Shown piece after piece: positions 51,222 through 63,736 of a DNA stretch of 64,000 nucleotides. This DNA is from Pantoea sp. Nvir (GTDB lineage: Bacteria > Pseudomonadota > Gammaproteobacteria > Enterobacterales > Enterobacteriaceae), in the NCBI RefSeq assembly GCF_009829915.1, contig NZ_SZZW01000004.1, forward strand, positions 1 to 64,000. The letters are read 5' to 3'. The translations under genes and the position numbers were made by a program. Below the pieces are notes generated by a model, which was given only the letters and a program-made list of their open reading frames with translations, was not told the origin of the DNA and searched no databases. Numbering within the stretch: the stretch's first letter is position 1; every line of letters starts with the position of its first letter.

Positions 51222-53600
51222 TCAGAAGGCACGTTGGTAAGGGATGATGCTGTTATTCAGCATTTGGTCGATACCTGACCCATAACCAGTGGTTAAACCA
51301 CGCAGCTCAATATTAAATGAGATTTGGTTGTCATACTTACTGTCGTTGTTTTCCCAACCATTAATCTTGCGTTCGTAGCCAATGCGTAAAGCGTAGCAGC
51401 AAGAGCTATATTGAAGACCAATAAGCTGAGAAGTTAATTTGCTATTGCGCGTATCATAATAATACGCTCCCACCATTGACCAGTTATCTACAATCGGCCA
51501 ACTAGCTGTGCCGCCTACTTGTGAAATTCCTTTTTCATATATTGGGTTGTTCGTGAGCAAGGAGTCGTTAAGTAAGGTAGACATATATTCGGGGTTACCA
51601 TAGCGATAGTTCAATTGTAAAATACGATCTGGATCACGACGGTACTCCAGTACAGCATTGCCGTGCGAGATGTTCTCAAAACGAGAATCATATTGTAGTT
51701 CGCCATGCATACCCCAACTATTGTTAAATTTCCAATAGGTGTCGCCGGCCCACATTAGGCTGCCTATACCCTTGTTTTCTCTTTTAGTCTGATTGACACC
51801 GGTACGTGAAGGGGTCAATGAATATATTTGACCAATTGAAAAATTAATGCGTTCAAACATATCTTGATCATAAATACGTGTGGTAACGCCCATAGCTACT
51901 TCATTGGCAGATGCAATACGATCTAATCCGCTATAGGTGCGCCGGTCTCTAAATAGGCTCGTATAGTCAGTCTGCAACAGTGTTGAGTCGTAAGGATAGA
52001 TATTGCTCTGGTTACGATAGGCAGTATAAAGATACTGAACGCGTGGTTCTAAAGTCTGAGTGTAACCTGCATTCCAGTCCATGCTGCGGTCAAAAAACAG
52101 ACTCCCATTGATCTTCAATTGCGGTATAGTACGGGTTACAGAGCTCTTCAATTTCCTACTTTCATTGTTTTCAATACCCCCCCCCCCAATAGCGTTATAG
52201 TAATCCAGAGAGTTTTGATGGTAGTACGTTGCGAAAAATTTAAATTGAGCATCTAGGTTGGCCCAGTTGTTAGAGAGCGGTAAATCAAGCGTTGGTTCTA
52301 TATGTAAGCGTATTGCTTCATATTTCTTCTTATTAATGTTAGTAAACTTCACTGCTTGCGCATAAATGCGCCCGTCAAAAGGACCAATACCCTTCTGGTA
52401 GAAATTTAATTCAAGCTGTGGTTGTGCGCGATAAATATTATATTTGCTCGTATCTCTAAATACTTGAAAATCCCTACTAAAGAGGGTAGCATCCCAGTTT
52501 GCGGCAGCATAACCGATACTGAATTTCTGCGTTGTATAGCCGTTAGCTGAGCTGTAATATTTCGAATTAAGATCGTTGAAGTAGTAAGGGTCGCTCACCC
52601 TACTGTAATCAGTGTTTAAGCGCCAATGCTCATTATATACGCCATTGTGCTGCCAGTAAAAAAACCAGCGGTCATCGCTCTCATCTGTCCCGATGCCGCG
52701 TCTTGCTTTATTTTTGTGATACTGATCGTCTGATGGAAGATAATCAAATTCCATCAAGCCTGCGCCGAAGTGAGTCAGATATCGGAATTCATTTTCTAGT
52801 TGAATGCCACGTTTTGACATATAGTGTGGTATAATTGTGGCGTCTGCCCGTGATTCGATATTCCAATAGTAGGGCAGCACAAACTCATAACCTTTACTGC
52901 TACCATAATTCACGTGCGGTATTAGGAACCCAGAACGTCGACGATTTCCAATCGGTAACTGTAAATAGGGGGTGTAGAAAATCGGTACTGAATGCAATTT
53001 AAAGCGAGCATTCCAGATCTTTACCACCTCTTCCTCACGATCTTCGATTACCTTAGAGCCTACTATATTCCAATTATTGTCTTCAGGTAGACAGGAGGTG
53101 AAGCTACCGTTTTCAAGGATGGTGTAGCGGTTATTATTGCGCTGTTTTATCAAATCAGCGGTGCCATATCCATGGCGACCTACCATCTGATAATTGCCAT
53201 TCCAGACGTTGATATCTTTGTTGTTCAGATTTGACCAAGCTTTCTGACCTTTGAGAACAATATTATTATCGGCATAGAGAACATTCCCCATCGCGTCGAT
53301 GGTACGAATTAGTGTCTTTTGCCCTTGCTGTTGTCGCTGATGTAGCTGTATTTCATCCGAATGCAGGAGGCTATCCCCCTGCTGAATATCTACATTTCCT
53401 GTAAATACCGTGTAGTCAGGATATTTTGACTTAGCTGTATCAGAGTGGATCGTGACAGGCCACTCATTTGTCTGGTCAGTAACCAGTGGTCGGTTGAACC
53501 GTGGTACTCCAAACATACACTGCGACATAAGATCGTCCGCTAGAACAGACTGACTGGAAATCGCTACGCTAACCAATATGGTAGTTATAAGTTTTTTCAT
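51222..53600 (-). CDS. lptD: LPS-assembly outer-membrane protein LptD
   Basis: LptD with LptE inserts lipopolysaccharide into the outer leaflet. The start at ATG 53600 (MKKLITTILVSVAISSQSVLA) gives a signal peptide and 792 residues against 784; in-frame codons up to 53633 lack support. The N-terminal OstA-like jellyroll carries VFTGNVDIQQGDSLL, followed by the beta-barrel ending in QRAF. The four disulfide cysteines are kept (SQCMFG, TSCLP and SSCCYAL). A run of 11 G encodes an unusual Gly4 (AIGGGGIEN) in a barrel loop with extra residues relative to E. coli. Intact LptD implies that LPS is still made. Confidence 0.96.
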   Translation of the reverse strand: MKKLITTILVSVAISSQSVLADDLMSQCMFGVPRFNRPLVTDQTNEWPVTIHSDTAKSKYPDYTVFTGNVDIQQGDSLLHSDEIQLHQRQQQGQKTLIRTIDAMGNVLYADNNIVLKGQKAWSNLNNKDINVWNGNYQMVGRHGYGTADLIKQRNNNRYTILENGSFTSCLPEDNNWNIVGSKVIEDREEEVVKIWNARFKLHSVPIFYTPYLQLPIGNRRRSGFLIPHVNYGSSKGYEFVLPYYWNIESRADATIIPHYMSKRGIQLENEFRYLTHFGAGLMEFDYLPSDDQYHKNKARRGIGTDESDDRWFFYWQHNGVYNEHWRLNTDYSRVSDPYYFNDLNSKYYSSANGYTTQKFSIGYAAANWDATLFSRDFQVFRDTSKYNIYRAQPQLELNFYQKGIGPFDGRIYAQAVKFTNINKKKYEAIRLHIEPTLDLPLSNNWANLDAQFKFFATYYHQNSLDYYNAIGGGGIENNESRKLKSSVTRTIPQLKINGSLFFDRSMDWNAGYTQTLEPRVQYLYTAYRNQSNIYPYDSTLLQTDYTSLFRDRRTYSGLDRIASANEVAMGVTTRIYDQDMFERINFSIGQIYSLTPSRTGVNQTKRENKGIGSLMWAGDTYWKFNNSWGMHGELQYDSRFENISHGNAVLEYRRDPDRILQLNYRYGNPEYMSTLLNDSLLTNNPIYEKGISQVGGTASWPIVDNWSMVGAYYYDTRNSKLTSQLIGLQYSSCCYALRIGYERKINGWENNDSKYDNQISFNIELRGLTTGYGSGIDQMLNNSIIPYQRAF
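52177..52187. repeat. Homopolymer of 11 C (11 G on the lptD coding strand)
   Basis: Eleven consecutive C lie inside lptD. With the frame as given, the gene reads through. A gain or loss of one base would truncate LptD within the barrel. Confidence 0.9.
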
Positions 53601-53862
53601 ACGTTGTATCGAGAATTCCATGAAAATTGGCATAATGCCAATTTGAGTAGGAAATTAATATACTGTTCAGTTTTGCGATAATGATAAATTCTGTATATTG
53701 ACATTGATGTTAGATCCTGGGATAAGTAACAGGTATAGTAGTGGAATTATCAGCCACGCGCATGGCGAATTAAACAGTTTCTATTCTAGTGGATAAAAGT
53801 TATTGAGAAATTACTGGGTGAATGAGTGTATGTGTATATTTCTAATAAATTAGTTCTTAAAG

Positions 53863-53891
53863 GACGACTGCTCCAGAACAGAGCAGTCGTC
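53863..53891. repeat. Perfect 11-bp inverted repeat
   Basis: GACGACTGCTC and GAGCAGTCGTC are exact reverse complements around a 7-nt loop. It is GC-richer than the surrounding DNA. There is no long T-run on either side, so it is not a typical terminator. Confidence 0.85.
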
Positions 53892-53953
53892 TAAATTAGA
53901 TTTACCTCGGCGCACCACGCACGTACAACCACTGCTTGAGACAGCTGATCAAC

Positions 53954-54007
53954 TAGTGGCATATCGGCAGAGGATAAAAGAGTGGATATTCTGCCGATAT
54001 GCCACTA
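53954..54007. repeat. Perfect 18-bp inverted repeat
   Basis: TAGTGGCATATCGGCAGA (53954-53971) is the exact reverse complement of 53990-54007, with an 18-nt spacer. It lies about 60 nt from the 11-bp repeat, in DNA without genes. It is either a conserved RNA structure or a recent inverted duplication. Confidence 0.88.
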
Positions 54008-54573
54008 TACGTTCATAGCTTTTTTACGTTCCGCGAATACGCGACTGTCTTTTTATGTTTTCCACAAGACGAAGATCGGGAACTAACGACAGATAGCGGG
54101 GCTTATTTACCACCATGATGTGCGCATATTTCTATTTTTTTCTTCTTAATTGATAAAAAAATGGGGAGGAAGAATACCGCAGCCACACATGTATATAATT
54201 ACTAATACGTAAATATGAGGAGAAGGGATAGTATATTCAGTAGCCAGCTAGCTTACTTCATATTACTCAACTATCGGTGATGATACTCCCTTCGCACCAG
54301 TGCGCGTTGACCTAATCAGTGTCTACTCTTATAAGATATAAGGTTCATATCCTGAAACACTGTATTTCTCTTTCAAGGAAAATTAAGATGCTGCATGGGT
54401 ACACTTTATAGCCCTTTATTTAATACCGCTATTTATAGATCGCATTTTCACACAGGGACACTATGAGTTACCTTTCATGTTTTTGAGAAGTTATTGAGCG
54501 TGTTGCGGAATAGCATTCTGTGGCAAGTGCTATCATGGACTCTCTGGTTTTTCTATTCTTCCATTCTATTCAC

Positions 54574-55179
54574 TTAATTCAAAAACGCAGGCTGGTTCTG
54601 TTCATAATTAAAAATAGCAGCCTCATGTTGTAGTGTCAGACTTATGTTATCAAGACCGTTCAGCATGCAGTGACGGTGAAGGTTGTCGATATCAAAAGAG
54701 TAAACTTTATTGCCTGCATCCACCATCTGCGCTTTAAGGTCAACGGTAAAACGGATGCCAGGGTGAGCATCGACCAGCTTAAACATCTCTTCAACCTGCT
54801 CGGTGCAGAGACGAACCGGAAGAAGTTGGTTGCTAAAGCTATTGCCATAAAAGATATCTGCGAAACTCGGCGCAATTACTACACGAAAGCCAAAATCAGT
54901 CAGCGCCCACAGTGCATGTTCACGTGAAGAGCCACAACCAAAGTTTTCACGCGCGAGCAGAATACTGGCACCCTGAAATTCCGATTTATTTAGTATAAAA
55001 CTAGGGGTTGGTACTGTACCGGCGTCATCTTCAAAACGCCAGTCGTGAAATAGGTGCATACCAAAGCCGGTGCGAGTCACCTTCTGCAAAAACTGCTTGG
55101 GAATGATGGCGTCGGTGTCAACGTTCGCCACGTCTAGTGGAACGACAATGCCGTTATGATGAGTAAATTTATTCGTCAT
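54574..55179 (-). CDS. leuD: Isopropylmalate isomerase small subunit LeuD
   Basis: LeuD forms with LeuC the isomerase of 2- and 3-isopropylmalate. It is 201 residues, as in E. coli. The swivelling-domain motifs [29 protein letters not shown] and [12 protein letters not shown] are intact. It is the last gene of leuABCD and lies 13 nt after leuC. Confidence 0.97.
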   Translation of the reverse strand: MTNKFTHHNGIVVPLDVANVDTDAIIPKQFLQKVTRTGFGMHLFHDWRFEDDAGTVPTPSFILNKSEFQGASILLARENFGCGSSREHALWALTDFGFRVVIAPSFADIFYGNSFSNQLLPVRLCTEQVEEMFKLVDAHPGIRFTVDLKAQMVDAGNKVYSFDIDNLHRHCMLNGLDNISLTLQHEAAIFNYEQNQPAFLN

Positions 55180-55192
55180 GACTAATCTCCTG

Positions 55193-56590
55193 TTATGTTA
55201 GATCACGTATATCTGCAAAATGGCCAGAAACAGCTGCCGCTGCGGCCATTGCTGGACTGACCAGATGCGTGCGTCCACCGCGGCCCTGACGACCTTCAAA
55301 ATTACGGTTGCTGGTTGAGGCACAGCGCTCGCCAGGATTCAAACGGTCGTTATTCATCGCTAGACACATAGAGCAACCAGGTAAACGCCATTCAAAACCT
55401 GCTTCGAGGAAAATTTTGTCCAAACCTTCTGCTTCTGCCTGTGCTTTTACTGGTCCAGAGCCCGGTACTACCATCGCGAAGACACCTGGTGCAACTTTAC
55501 GACCTTTAGCAATAGCCGCCGCATCACGCAAATCTTCAATACGCGAATTAGTACAGGAACCGATAAACACCTTATCGATTGTCACGTCAGTCAAACGGAT
55601 GCCAGGCTTCAAATCCATGTAAGATAGAGCTTTTTCAGCAGAGTTGCGCTTAATTGGATCGGGGAAGGAGCGAGGGTTAGGAATTAATTGATCTACAGCG
55701 ATAACTTGACTCGGGTTTGTCCCCCAGGTTACCTGAGGTGCAATATTGGCGGCGTTTAGGGTTATGACGGTGTCATACTGCGCTCCTTCGTCAGATTTTA
55801 GGGTACGCCAGTATTCTACAGCCTCCTTCCATTCTTTATCTCGCGGTGCGAACGGACGGCCTTTTAAGTAGTTTAAAGTAGTATCGTCGGGCGCTACCAG
55901 GCCCGCTTTAGCGCCCATCTCAATCGCCATATTGCACAGCGTCATGCGCCCCTCCATACTTAGTGCTTGTATGGCTGAGCCACAAAACTCCACGACATGG
56001 CTAGTACCACCAGCATTGCCAGTCTTTCCAATAAGCGCTAGCACAATATCTTTGGCGGTAATACCTGGTGCAGCATTCCCTAGTACTTCTATTTTCATGC
56101 TCTTGGCACGCCCCTGCTTTAAAGTCTGTGTAGAGAACACATGTTCAACTTCGGAGGTCCCTATACCAAAAGCTAGTGCACCGAATGCACCGTGCGTGGT
56201 GGTATGTGAATCGCCACAAACAATGGTCATACCAGGTAATGTTATACCTTGCTCAGGTCCGATAACGTGCACTATGCCTTGCAAGGGGTGGGTTAGATCG
56301 TAGAGCTGCACGCCAAAATCGGCGCAGTTCTTCATAAGCTTCTGCATCTGAATACGCGCCAACTCGCCGGAGGCGTTGATATCTTTAGTCTGGGTCGAAA
56401 CATTGTGATCCATAGTAGCGAATGTTTTCGATGGCTGACGTACTTTACGGTTGTGCAGACGCAAACTATCAAAGGCCTGTGGCGATGTCACTTCATGGAT
56501 TAGGTGACGATCGATATATAACAGAGGCATTTCATTTGGCGTTTCATAAATGACGTGTGAATCAAACAATTTTTGGTATAAATTTTTCAT
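55193..56590 (-). CDS. leuC: Isopropylmalate isomerase large subunit LeuC
   Basis: This aconitase-family subunit carries the 4Fe-4S cluster. The start at ATG 56590 ([16 protein letters not shown]) matches E. coli and gives 465 residues against 466; in-frame sequence up to 56641 belongs to the leuB end in another frame. Cluster cysteines are in [13 protein letters not shown] and [13 protein letters not shown]. The active-site [19 protein letters not shown] is present. It starts 4 nt after leuB. Confidence 0.97.
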   Translation of the reverse strand: MKNLYQKLFDSHVIYETPNEMPLLYIDRHLIHEVTSPQAFDSLRLHNRKVRQPSKTFATMDHNVSTQTKDINASGELARIQMQKLMKNCADFGVQLYDLTHPLQGIVHVIGPEQGITLPGMTIVCGDSHTTTHGAFGALAFGIGTSEVEHVFSTQTLKQGRAKSMKIEVLGNAAPGITAKDIVLALIGKTGNAGGTSHVVEFCGSAIQALSMEGRMTLCNMAIEMGAKAGLVAPDDTTLNYLKGRPFAPRDKEWKEAVEYWRTLKSDEGAQYDTVITLNAANIAPQVTWGTNPSQVIAVDQLIPNPRSFPDPIKRNSAEKALSYMDLKPGIRLTDVTIDKVFIGSCTNSRIEDLRDAAAIAKGRKVAPGVFAMVVPGSGPVKAQAEAEGLDKIFLEAGFEWRLPGCSMCLAMNNDRLNPGERCASTSNRNFEGRQGRGGRTHLVSPAMAAAAAVSGHFADIRDLT

Positions 56591-56594
56591 TACT

Positions 56595-59245
<2,651 letters not shown>

Positions 59246-59289
59246 CTTATTCATCCTTCTTGTGCGTTAACAGCGCTATGTAACGAGCA

Positions 59290-59323
59290 TAAAAAAACCC
59301 GCGCCAGACACGGGTTTTTTTTA
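59290..59323 (-). terminator. leu operon attenuator
   Basis: On the minus strand, AAAAAACCCGTGTC with GGCGCGGGTTTTTTT forms a GC-rich stem with A- and T-runs. It lies 45 nt before leuA and 24 nt after the leuL stop, which is the layout of the E. coli leu attenuator. Confidence 0.88.
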
Positions 59324-59347
59324 TTTCCAGCAGGTTCAAATCAGTGT

Positions 59348-59428
59348 TTAATTCTGCCCATGAGCCGATCCACATAAACTAAATAAATTAACAAATAGCA
59401 GATCGATCACGTGGAATAAATGCAACAT
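59348..59428 (-). CDS. leuL: leu operon leader peptide LeuL
   Basis: The 26-codon frame begins MLHLFHVIDLLFVNLFSL and ends at TAA 59350-59348, just before the attenuator. E. coli LeuL (28 residues, MTHIVRFIGLLLLNASSL...) aligns with it along its length. Six leucine codons remain, two adjacent, enough to sense leucyl-tRNA supply. AGAGG lies about 10 nt before the ATG, as in E. coli. Together with the intact terminator this suggests working leucine attenuation. Confidence 0.8.
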   Translation of the reverse strand: MLHLFHVIDLLFVNLFSLCGSAHGQN

Positions 59429-60082
59429 GGATTTGAACCTCTTTAATTTTGCTATGTTCATATTGGTACTGGAATAAAAATGGGATGTCAACCATAATTT
59501 AGAAGAATATTTTCCATGACTTTTAAAAAATTCTTTTATTTAAACAACTTTAGAGTAATTTACTATGGAATAAACTAGCTTAGCAACAACTTATTTATTC
59601 AGATAATTTTAAGAGTCTTAAGTTTTGAAGATAGGAATATTTTTCTTTATTTATTATAGATCTTTTCTATTGAATTTCTATCTAAGGAATAGAAAGGTGA
59701 AAAAGAAATAGATTAATTTTTAATGATTTCTTATAAACCGCTAAAAATTTTTACTTCCTCAATATTTTCTTCTAGTTAAATCAAAGTTTATGAGATCATT
59801 TCTCACACGGCTCACTCATTACGTAGAAGCTTCAAAGCCGGATTGAATGATAAACGGCAAATCTAACGTTTGCCTATGTAGTTTTCTACAGTTATGGTAA
59901 TTAACCAACTCTTAAAAAAATCAACCAATCAGATTTTATATATCTTGATGACGGAAATTATTTCTTTTATCTGCACATAGACATAAATTTTTGATCTTGA
60001 CTGGTGAAATATGAAGCAGGAGCCAGTGGCACGCTGAAACAGCGATAGTCGTGGATTGAGTTCCTAAGCTTGGAGGCAAAAA
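59429..60082. other. Gap between leuL and ilvI (leuO position)
   Basis: E. coli leuO lies here, but no LysR-like remnant is readable. The DNA is very AT-rich. It should contain the leu promoter on the minus strand and the ilvIH promoter on the plus strand. Lrp sites, which govern ilvIH in E. coli, are too degenerate to call by eye. AAGCTTGGAGGC before ilvI is its Shine-Dalgarno. Confidence 0.45.
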
Positions 60083-61807
60083 ATGGAGATGTTATCAGGA
60101 GCAGAAATGATCATCCGTTCATTGATCGATCAGGGCGTAAAACAAGTATTCGGTTATCCGGGCGGCGCGGTACTGGATATTTATGATGCGTTGCAAACTG
60201 TAGGCGGCATCGATCACGTACTTGTGCGTCACGAGCAGGGCGCCGTGCATATGGCAGATGGCTTAGCGCGTGCAACGGGTGAAGTCGGCGTAGTACTGGT
60301 AACATCCGGTCCCGGCGCAACAAATGCGATAACTGGTATCGCCACTGCCTATATGGATTCGATTCCAATAGTAGTCCTGTCGGGTCAGGTACCTTCTTCG
60401 TTGATTGGATACGATGCTTTTCAGGAGTGCGATATGGTAGGAATTTCTCGTCCTGTGGTCAAACACAGTTTTTTGGTGAAAAACACCGAAGAAATTCCGA
60501 TCGTTCTGAAAAAAGCCTTCTGGTTGGCATCTAGTGGTCGTCCTGGGCCAATTGTCATCGATTTGCCAAAAGATATTCTTAGCTTATCCAATAAGTTGCC
60601 CTACGTCTATCCGGACGCAGTTAGCATGCGATCCTACAATCCTAAGATTCAAGGGCATAAAGGACAGATTAAACGCGCCTTAAATACTTTGCTTACTGCG
60701 CATAAACCGGTGATTTACGCTGGTGGCGGTGCCATTACCTCAGCATGCGAGGCAGAACTGCGGCATCTAGCAGAGACACTTAATATTCCGGTCACTACAT
60801 CGCTAATGGGGTTAGGTGCGTTTCCAGGTACACATCACCAATCGATGGGTATGCTTGGCATGCATGGTACCTATGAAGCCAATATGGCTATGCATTATGC
60901 CGATCTGATTTTCGCCGTGGGAGTACGATTTGACGATCGTACTACCAATAATTTAGATAAATATTGTCCACATGCAACGATACTACATATCGACATAGAT
61001 CCGACATCAATCTCGAAAACTGTGGTAGCTGATATTCCTATTGTAGGCGATGCAAAACAAACTTTGCAGCAGATGCTTGAGTTGCTGGCGCAGAGCGAAA
61101 CAAAACAAAAACTCAATGGGTTGCGTGACTGGTGGAAGAGCATTGAAGGTTGGCGAAGTCGTAAATGCCTAGCATTCGATCACACTAGCAAAGCTATTAA
61201 ACCTCAGGCAGTTATCGAGACAATTTGGCGTCTGACTAATGGTGATGCTTATGTTACCTCGGACGTCGGTCAACATCAGATGTTTGCAGCACTTTACTAT
61301 CCTTTTGACAAGCCGCGACGCTGGATTAACTCTGGTGGTCTCGGTACTATGGGCTTTGGTTTGCCGGCCGCATTAGGAGTAAAGATGGCGCTTCCTAATG
61401 AAACGGTTATCTGCATAACCGGTGATGGCAGTATTCAAATGAATATTCAGGAGCTTTCTACTGCACTACAGTACGATCTTCCGGTGCTGGTGCTGAACCT
61501 TAATAACCGGTTCCTCGGAATGGTAAAACAGTGGCAGGATATTATTTATTCAGGTCGTCATTCGCAGTCTTATATGGAGTCATTACCTAATTTTGTGCAA
61601 TTGGCTGAGGCTTATGGTCATGTCGGTATTGCCATTGAGCATCCCTTTGAGCTAGAAGAGAAGTTGCAGCAGGCGCTCGATACCCTTGCTAAAGGTCATT
61701 TGGTCTTCGTCGATGTCACTGTTGATAGTGGCGAGCATGTGTATCCGATGCAGATCCGCGGAGGTTCAATGGATGAAATGTGGCTGAGTAAAACGGAGAG
61801 AACTTAA
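60083..61807 (+). CDS. ilvI: Acetolactate synthase III large subunit IlvI
   Basis: This thiamine diphosphate enzyme makes acetolactate or acetohydroxybutyrate. Its 574 residues equal E. coli IlvI. The catalytic Glu lies in [14 protein letters not shown] near residue 49, the FAD-region motif [14 protein letters not shown] follows, and the ThDP-binding [12 protein letters not shown]...NN motif is near residue 440. Since ilvG is broken, this appears to be the acetohydroxyacid synthase in use unless ilvB survives elsewhere. Confidence 0.98.
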   Translation: MEMLSGAEMIIRSLIDQGVKQVFGYPGGAVLDIYDALQTVGGIDHVLVRHEQGAVHMADGLARATGEVGVVLVTSGPGATNAITGIATAYMDSIPIVVLSGQVPSSLIGYDAFQECDMVGISRPVVKHSFLVKNTEEIPIVLKKAFWLASSGRPGPIVIDLPKDILSLSNKLPYVYPDAVSMRSYNPKIQGHKGQIKRALNTLLTAHKPVIYAGGGAITSACEAELRHLAETLNIPVTTSLMGLGAFPGTHHQSMGMLGMHGTYEANMAMHYADLIFAVGVRFDDRTTNNLDKYCPHATILHIDIDPTSISKTVVADIPIVGDAKQTLQQMLELLAQSETKQKLNGLRDWWKSIEGWRSRKCLAFDHTSKAIKPQAVIETIWRLTNGDAYVTSDVGQHQMFAALYYPFDKPRRWINSGGLGTMGFGLPAALGVKMALPNETVICITGDGSIQMNIQELSTALQYDLPVLVLNLNNRFLGMVKQWQDIIYSGRHSQSYMESLPNFVQLAEAYGHVGIAIEHPFELEEKLQQALDTLAKGHLVFVDVTVDSGEHVYPMQIRGGSMDEMWLSKTERT

Positions 61808-61809
61808 TT

Positions 61810-62304
61810 ATGCGTCGTATTTTATCGGTTCTTCTGGAGAACGAATCTGGCGCCTTATCCCGTGTAGTAGGCCTTTTTTCCCAGCGCGGATACAATATCG
61901 AAAGCCTGACGGTAGCGCCAACGGATGATCCGACTCTGTCACGTATGACGATTCAGACCGTAGGCGACGAAAAAGTGCTAGAACAGATTGAAAAACAACT
62001 GCATAAGCTGGTTGACGTACTACGTGTCAGCGAACTAGGACAGAGCACTTATGTTGAGCGTGAGATTATGCTGGTAAAGCTGCAGGCAATTAGTAGTTAT
62101 GGGCGTGAAGAAGTGAAGCGTAGCGCTGAGATATTTCGCGGGCAGATTATCGATGTAACTCCGATGCTGTACACGGTTCAATTAGCTGGCACTAGCTACA
62201 AGCTCGATGCCTTTCTTAAAACTGTGCGTGAAGTTGCAGAAATTTTAGAGGTAGCGCGCTCTGGCATCGTAGGCGTCTCTCGCGGCGATCGTATCATGCG
62301 TTAA
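61810..62304 (+). CDS. ilvH: Acetolactate synthase III regulatory subunit IlvH
   Basis: IlvH activates IlvI and confers valine inhibition. It is 164 residues against 163. The N-terminal ACT domain ([33 protein letters not shown]) and the C-terminal TAGT-like domain are intact. It starts 2 nt after ilvI. Confidence 0.98.
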   Translation: MRRILSVLLENESGALSRVVGLFSQRGYNIESLTVAPTDDPTLSRMTIQTVGDEKVLEQIEKQLHKLVDVLRVSELGQSTYVEREIMLVKLQAISSYGREEVKRSAEIFRGQIIDVTPMLYTVQLAGTSYKLDAFLKTVREVAEILEVARSGIVGVSRGDRIMR

Positions 62305-62689
62305 TTACGGCCACTCATCATTTTTACACTAGGATAATTCTAGTTTTTTAGGTTGTGGTCGAAAATAAATGTAGTAAAAAAGCTACTCAGATCATGTTCT
62401 GCTATTGGTTATTACTGTAACAACCTAGGTTATCGTAAAGTATAGAGTTGTGTGAAATAATTATATGAAATCAAGTGCATGGTTGACATATAGAGCATTG
62501 CATGCCAGTGGTTGCGTCGTTAATGAAAAGTGCGGCAGTATCGTGTCAATTTGAAAACTAACAGATGATAGCAGTGGAAGTGGGCATAGCTATCGTCTTT
62601 TATAGTTCAACGTTACTACTAAGTAGAACAGAACATCTCTTCTAATTATGCTGGTTGAGGTCCGCACCTTGTTGACTTATTTAATTTAT

Positions 62690-62840
62690 TGCAACAGTAT
62701 TGCAACAGTTTTGAATAGACCGCAGCTAGAAGCTGTTTGAGCCATATCTTAAAGATTAATGTGTAAGCTAGTTCTGGCTTCGTTAGATGAGCAGTAAAAC
62801 AGCAACTAGGACTAATGAGAATCCCCAACCAGCCCATTCG
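62690..62840 (+). pseudogene. cra: Remnant of catabolite regulator Cra (FruR), C-terminal part
   Basis: The sequence reads V-L-N-R-P-Q-L-E-A-V then, after stops and drift, K-L-V-L-A-S-L-D-E-Q. This is collinear with F-L-Q-C-P-V-L-A-V and EIVLASLDEP of E. coli Cra. It lies between ilvH and mraZ as in E. coli. The first two thirds (from about 62305) are unreadable, and 62841-63592 holds nothing beyond the mraZ remains. Confidence 0.65.
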
Positions 62841-63592
62841 AATATTAAATAGTCATACTAATATTCATTAAATTTTTCAAGTTGACAAACCACCACACAT
62901 TACCGAATAAATTTTCGGTATCAGTCATTTTTCTTAACCCCGTTTGTCTAAACATATTCTATTCTTATTTACTTTACACGTGTAACGAATATCTTTCGTT
63001 TATATATGTGATCAAATACGGCTCTTGTCTCATAAAAGAAAGTAGAAAATATTAACATTAATTGTTTCAACTATTTTTGATAATTTTTATATATTATCGT
63101 TTTTCTTTCATTATTTATCATATCAATTTTTAAAATTAAATTTTTCCATAATTATTAGCGGGTTTTCAGTTAGTAAAACTAGCTACCGTGAATAGTTATA
63201 TTCCCACCGTCCTTTTGCTTGACAATGATTTCATCGCCTCCATAAACTTATGATGTGGAAACAAAGGTGGGATAATGTATAAAAGTTAGGTAGTTGAGGA
63301 AAGAACAACTATCATGTTGAGTGAAGCAAAGTTGATTATCTTCAATATCCTAGCCATATCAAAGAGTTGTCACGTATAATATGCTGATGGAGTGAACATC
63401 TCAAGACCAGGATGATATGTACAAGCGTCCTTCATCAGCTGTTTTTTGCACTGTCCATATTAAGTAATCATAAAAAAGGTTATCTTATTCGCTTATTTAG
63501 CATGAACTATTTAGAATTTTGCTCAGTATCCTGCTGTGTTATTCCAGTAAGTACCAGAGGGTATGGGTAGTTTACCCTTCTTTAATATTTAC

Positions 63593-63736
63593 CTAATGAA
63601 AGAAGTAAAACTCAGCTAATTCAATAAATTCAAACCGTAGCATGAAGAAACTAGTTATTAACAGGTCAAGAATATTAACGCGGAACCATCAACTGATGAG
63701 TGTTTCTCTGAACAGATGCGAGGCTTGTCTATCTCT
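63593..63736 (+). pseudogene. mraZ: Remnant of mraZ, C-terminal part
   Basis: The sequence reads LMKEVKLS-stop-FNKF (family LTKEVMLVGQFNKF), then [22 protein letters not shown] (family W-DETTW-HQQVKEDIDAE) and [11 protein letters not shown] (family DLSERLQDLSL). Both tryptophan codons have become stops. It abuts the rsmH start, as at the head of the E. coli dcw cluster. A GTGGAA and GTGGGA pair near 63255-63275 may be what is left of the MraZ binding repeats. Confidence 0.85.

Larger units (their letters stand above)
53601..54573. other. Eroded gap between leuD and lptD
   Basis: E. coli has djlA, rluA, rapA, polB, araBADC, the thi genes and setA in this interval. None is readable in 970 nt. 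The only clear structures are two perfect inverted repeats, listed separately. The lptD promoter must lie near 53600-53750 but could not be placed. Confidence 0.5.
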
